Virus record (IMG/VR): IMGVR_UViG_3300024231_000066
Coordinates: 1 to 21,285 of that record
Direction: 5' to 3' (one strand)
Length of the DNA stretch: 21,285 bases
Source: a virus
The position numbers were made by a program, and so were the translations under genes. Numbering within the stretch: position 1 is the stretch's first letter; each line of letters starts with the position of its first letter. Shown here piece by piece: positions 20,409 to 21,285 of this stretch. Below the pieces are notes generated by a model that was not told the DNA's origin, searched no databases, and saw nothing but the letters and a program-made list of their open reading frames with translations.

Positions 20409-21156
20409 TGAAGTTTGGATTATTTGTTTTCGTTTCTTTATATAATTTTTTCGTATACCAATTTAGCAAATCCATTTTTTCTGTATTGTAATTAGATTTG
20501 TATTCTTCAAACTTTTCTCTATTTACATCACCATATAAAACTATATCTTTTGCAGACAGTTTATCTATATCTTCAATAATGAATAATTTTTCTTTTGGTA
20601 TGCATTCTAATGCGCCTTTTTGTTTGTCTACTTGAGAACTAAAAACGCCAAAGAAAGTTTCTAAATCTGTATCTGAGTCATGAATTCTACTTGTGTAATA
20701 TTCATTACATGCAACTTTAAATATAGCATCAAACTCTAATGGTATTGCTAAGAATTTTGTTTTAGTATTTTTAAATTTATTCGTAATCGTTCTATAAATA
20801 ACAGGATTATCACCGTGCCCAAATGTTGGGTGTGTATTAAACAATACTTTTTTTGGTTGCATCTTATCATAATGAGGCTGAAATTCTAACCATATTTTAT
20901 GAGACAACATGAAGTCTGTATAATTCTCTACATGTTCATACCCACCGCCTCTAAGACTCAATGCATATCTATTCCTTCTTACAAGAGAATTATTTGCTTC
21001 CCAATACCTATCACCGTCAGGCATATGAGCATAATTATCATAGAAGTCTTCTATCGAATAAGATATAATACCAGAAACATAATCTCCATATGTTCCTGCA
21101 TAATATTCTAATAAATGTGTTTCTTGTTCAAGTTGTGATGGAATAATATTTTTCAT
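20374..21156 (-). CDS. Second P-loop-like/unknown protein
   Basis: 260 residues from ATG 21156 (a TTG at 21180 would add eight residues; the ATG overlaps the stop of the upstream gene as ATGA and is preferred). N-terminus LLEYYAGTYGDYVSGIISYS is similar to the start of the protein at 15638 (Y-x-G-x-x-G-D-[FY]), with a one-residue gap; VLFNTHPTFGHGD matches QITHDPF of the other; later TKFLAIPLEFDAIFKVACNEY sits where its IYWIFNTTNEDMAWSMYF is. A distant relationship is suggested. The typical Walker A lysine is missing. No known catalytic set is complete. Possible sulfotransferase- or kinase-like enzyme; function unknown. Confidence 0.6.
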   Translation of the reverse strand: MKNIIPSQLEQETHLLEYYAGTYGDYVSGIISYSIEDFYDNYAHMPDGDRYWEANNSLVRRNRYALSLRGGGYEHVENYTDFMLSHKIWLEFQPHYDKMQPKKVLFNTHPTFGHGDNPVIYRTITNKFKNTKTKFLAIPLEFDAIFKVACNEYYTSRIHDSDTDLETFFGVFSSQVDKQKGALECIPKEKLFIIEDIDKLSAKDIVLYGDVNREKFEEYKSNYNTEKMDLLNWYTKKLYKETKTNNPNFIKALEDYLHNS

Positions 21157-21285
21157 TGTTCCCAAGGAAATGTTATCCAATTGTCATCTTCTGAGTATAG
21201 TTCTTCATAATAATAATCAGTATCTACAATAGAATTTGGATCCATAATAAGTGATGCAAACTTAACATTATCGTGCCAAATGTTT
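21153..21285 (-). CDS. Partial gene at right edge (C-terminal end)
   Basis: Frame open from the window edge to the TGA at 21153-21155; the visible 43 residues end in acidic/aromatic SEDDNWITFPWEQ. The stop shares ATGA with the next start, indicating an operon reading leftward from outside the window. Family cannot be judged. Confidence 0.6.
   Translation of the reverse strand, partial: NIWHDNVKFASLIMDPNSIVDTDYYYEELYSEDDNWITFPWEQ

Noticed and set aside
20793-20800. TATAAATA on the plus strand
   Set aside because: Lies inside a minus-strand gene with no plus-strand gene downstream in the window.
1-21285. tRNA genes, CRISPR arrays, insertion sequences, integrase/attachment site
   Set aside because: None noticed by eye; a tRNAscan run was not possible, so a tRNA cannot be fully excluded, but nearly all bases are in well-supported genes.

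Overview
The window looks like part of the genome of an AT-rich marine T4-like myovirus, of the kind that infects cyanobacteria or SAR11-type bacteria. The grounds are a gp41-type DnaB helicase, a Zn-finger/TOPRIM primase, phage structural proteins, many tightly packed small late genes, and repeated T4-type late promoters (GATAAATA, a variant of TATAAATA). No integrase, rRNA, CRISPR or tRNA was noticed. Host assignment is inference; the sequence does not settle it.

Left part (1-10,195, all minus strand): late, virion-related transcription units. From right to left they are: a five-gene unit (10,195 to 7,388) including a KWDG nucleotidyltransferase-like protein; a single small gene (7,302 to 7,039) with two tandem late promoters and a strong terminator; its longer relative plus a nitroreductase (6,901 to 5,823); a five-gene unit (5,752 to 3,495) starting with a coiled-coil/membrane protein; a three-gene unit (3,443 to 1,841) with a large acidic structural-type protein; then an MGME1-like exonuclease with its own sigma70-type promoter, and a fibre-like structural gene that runs off the left edge.

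Middle (10,223-14,769, minus strand): early/metabolic block with helicase, PsiE-like membrane protein, PRPP synthetase, ClpP-like protease and primase. These genes carry good sigma70-type promoters (TTGACA/TTGACT, 17 bp, TATTAT-like) instead of late motifs. For exonuclease, helicase and primase the -10 box ends exactly 6 nt before the ATG, so the predicted transcripts are leaderless. A baseplate-like gene with a late promoter (14,813-15,613) follows.

Right part (15,638-21,285): accessory region with strand switches. It holds a P-loop/sulfotransferase-like protein, a small conserved protein, a two-gene early unit whose second product is a miniature derivative of the bacterial replicative polymerase DnaE (all three catalytic Asp positions kept, large internal parts missing), a three-histidine-box fatty acid desaturase, a radical SAM enzyme translationally coupled to a possible alpha/beta-hydrolase-like protein, and a second P-loop-like gene overlapping a partial gene at the right edge.

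Overall logic: early sigma70 promoters feed replication and nucleotide supply, late GATAAATA promoters feed virion genes, and the accessory genes probably alter host lipids, cofactors or surface molecules. The strongest candidates for something new are the mini-DnaE protein and its upstream partner, the radical SAM cassette, and the leaderless replisome genes.
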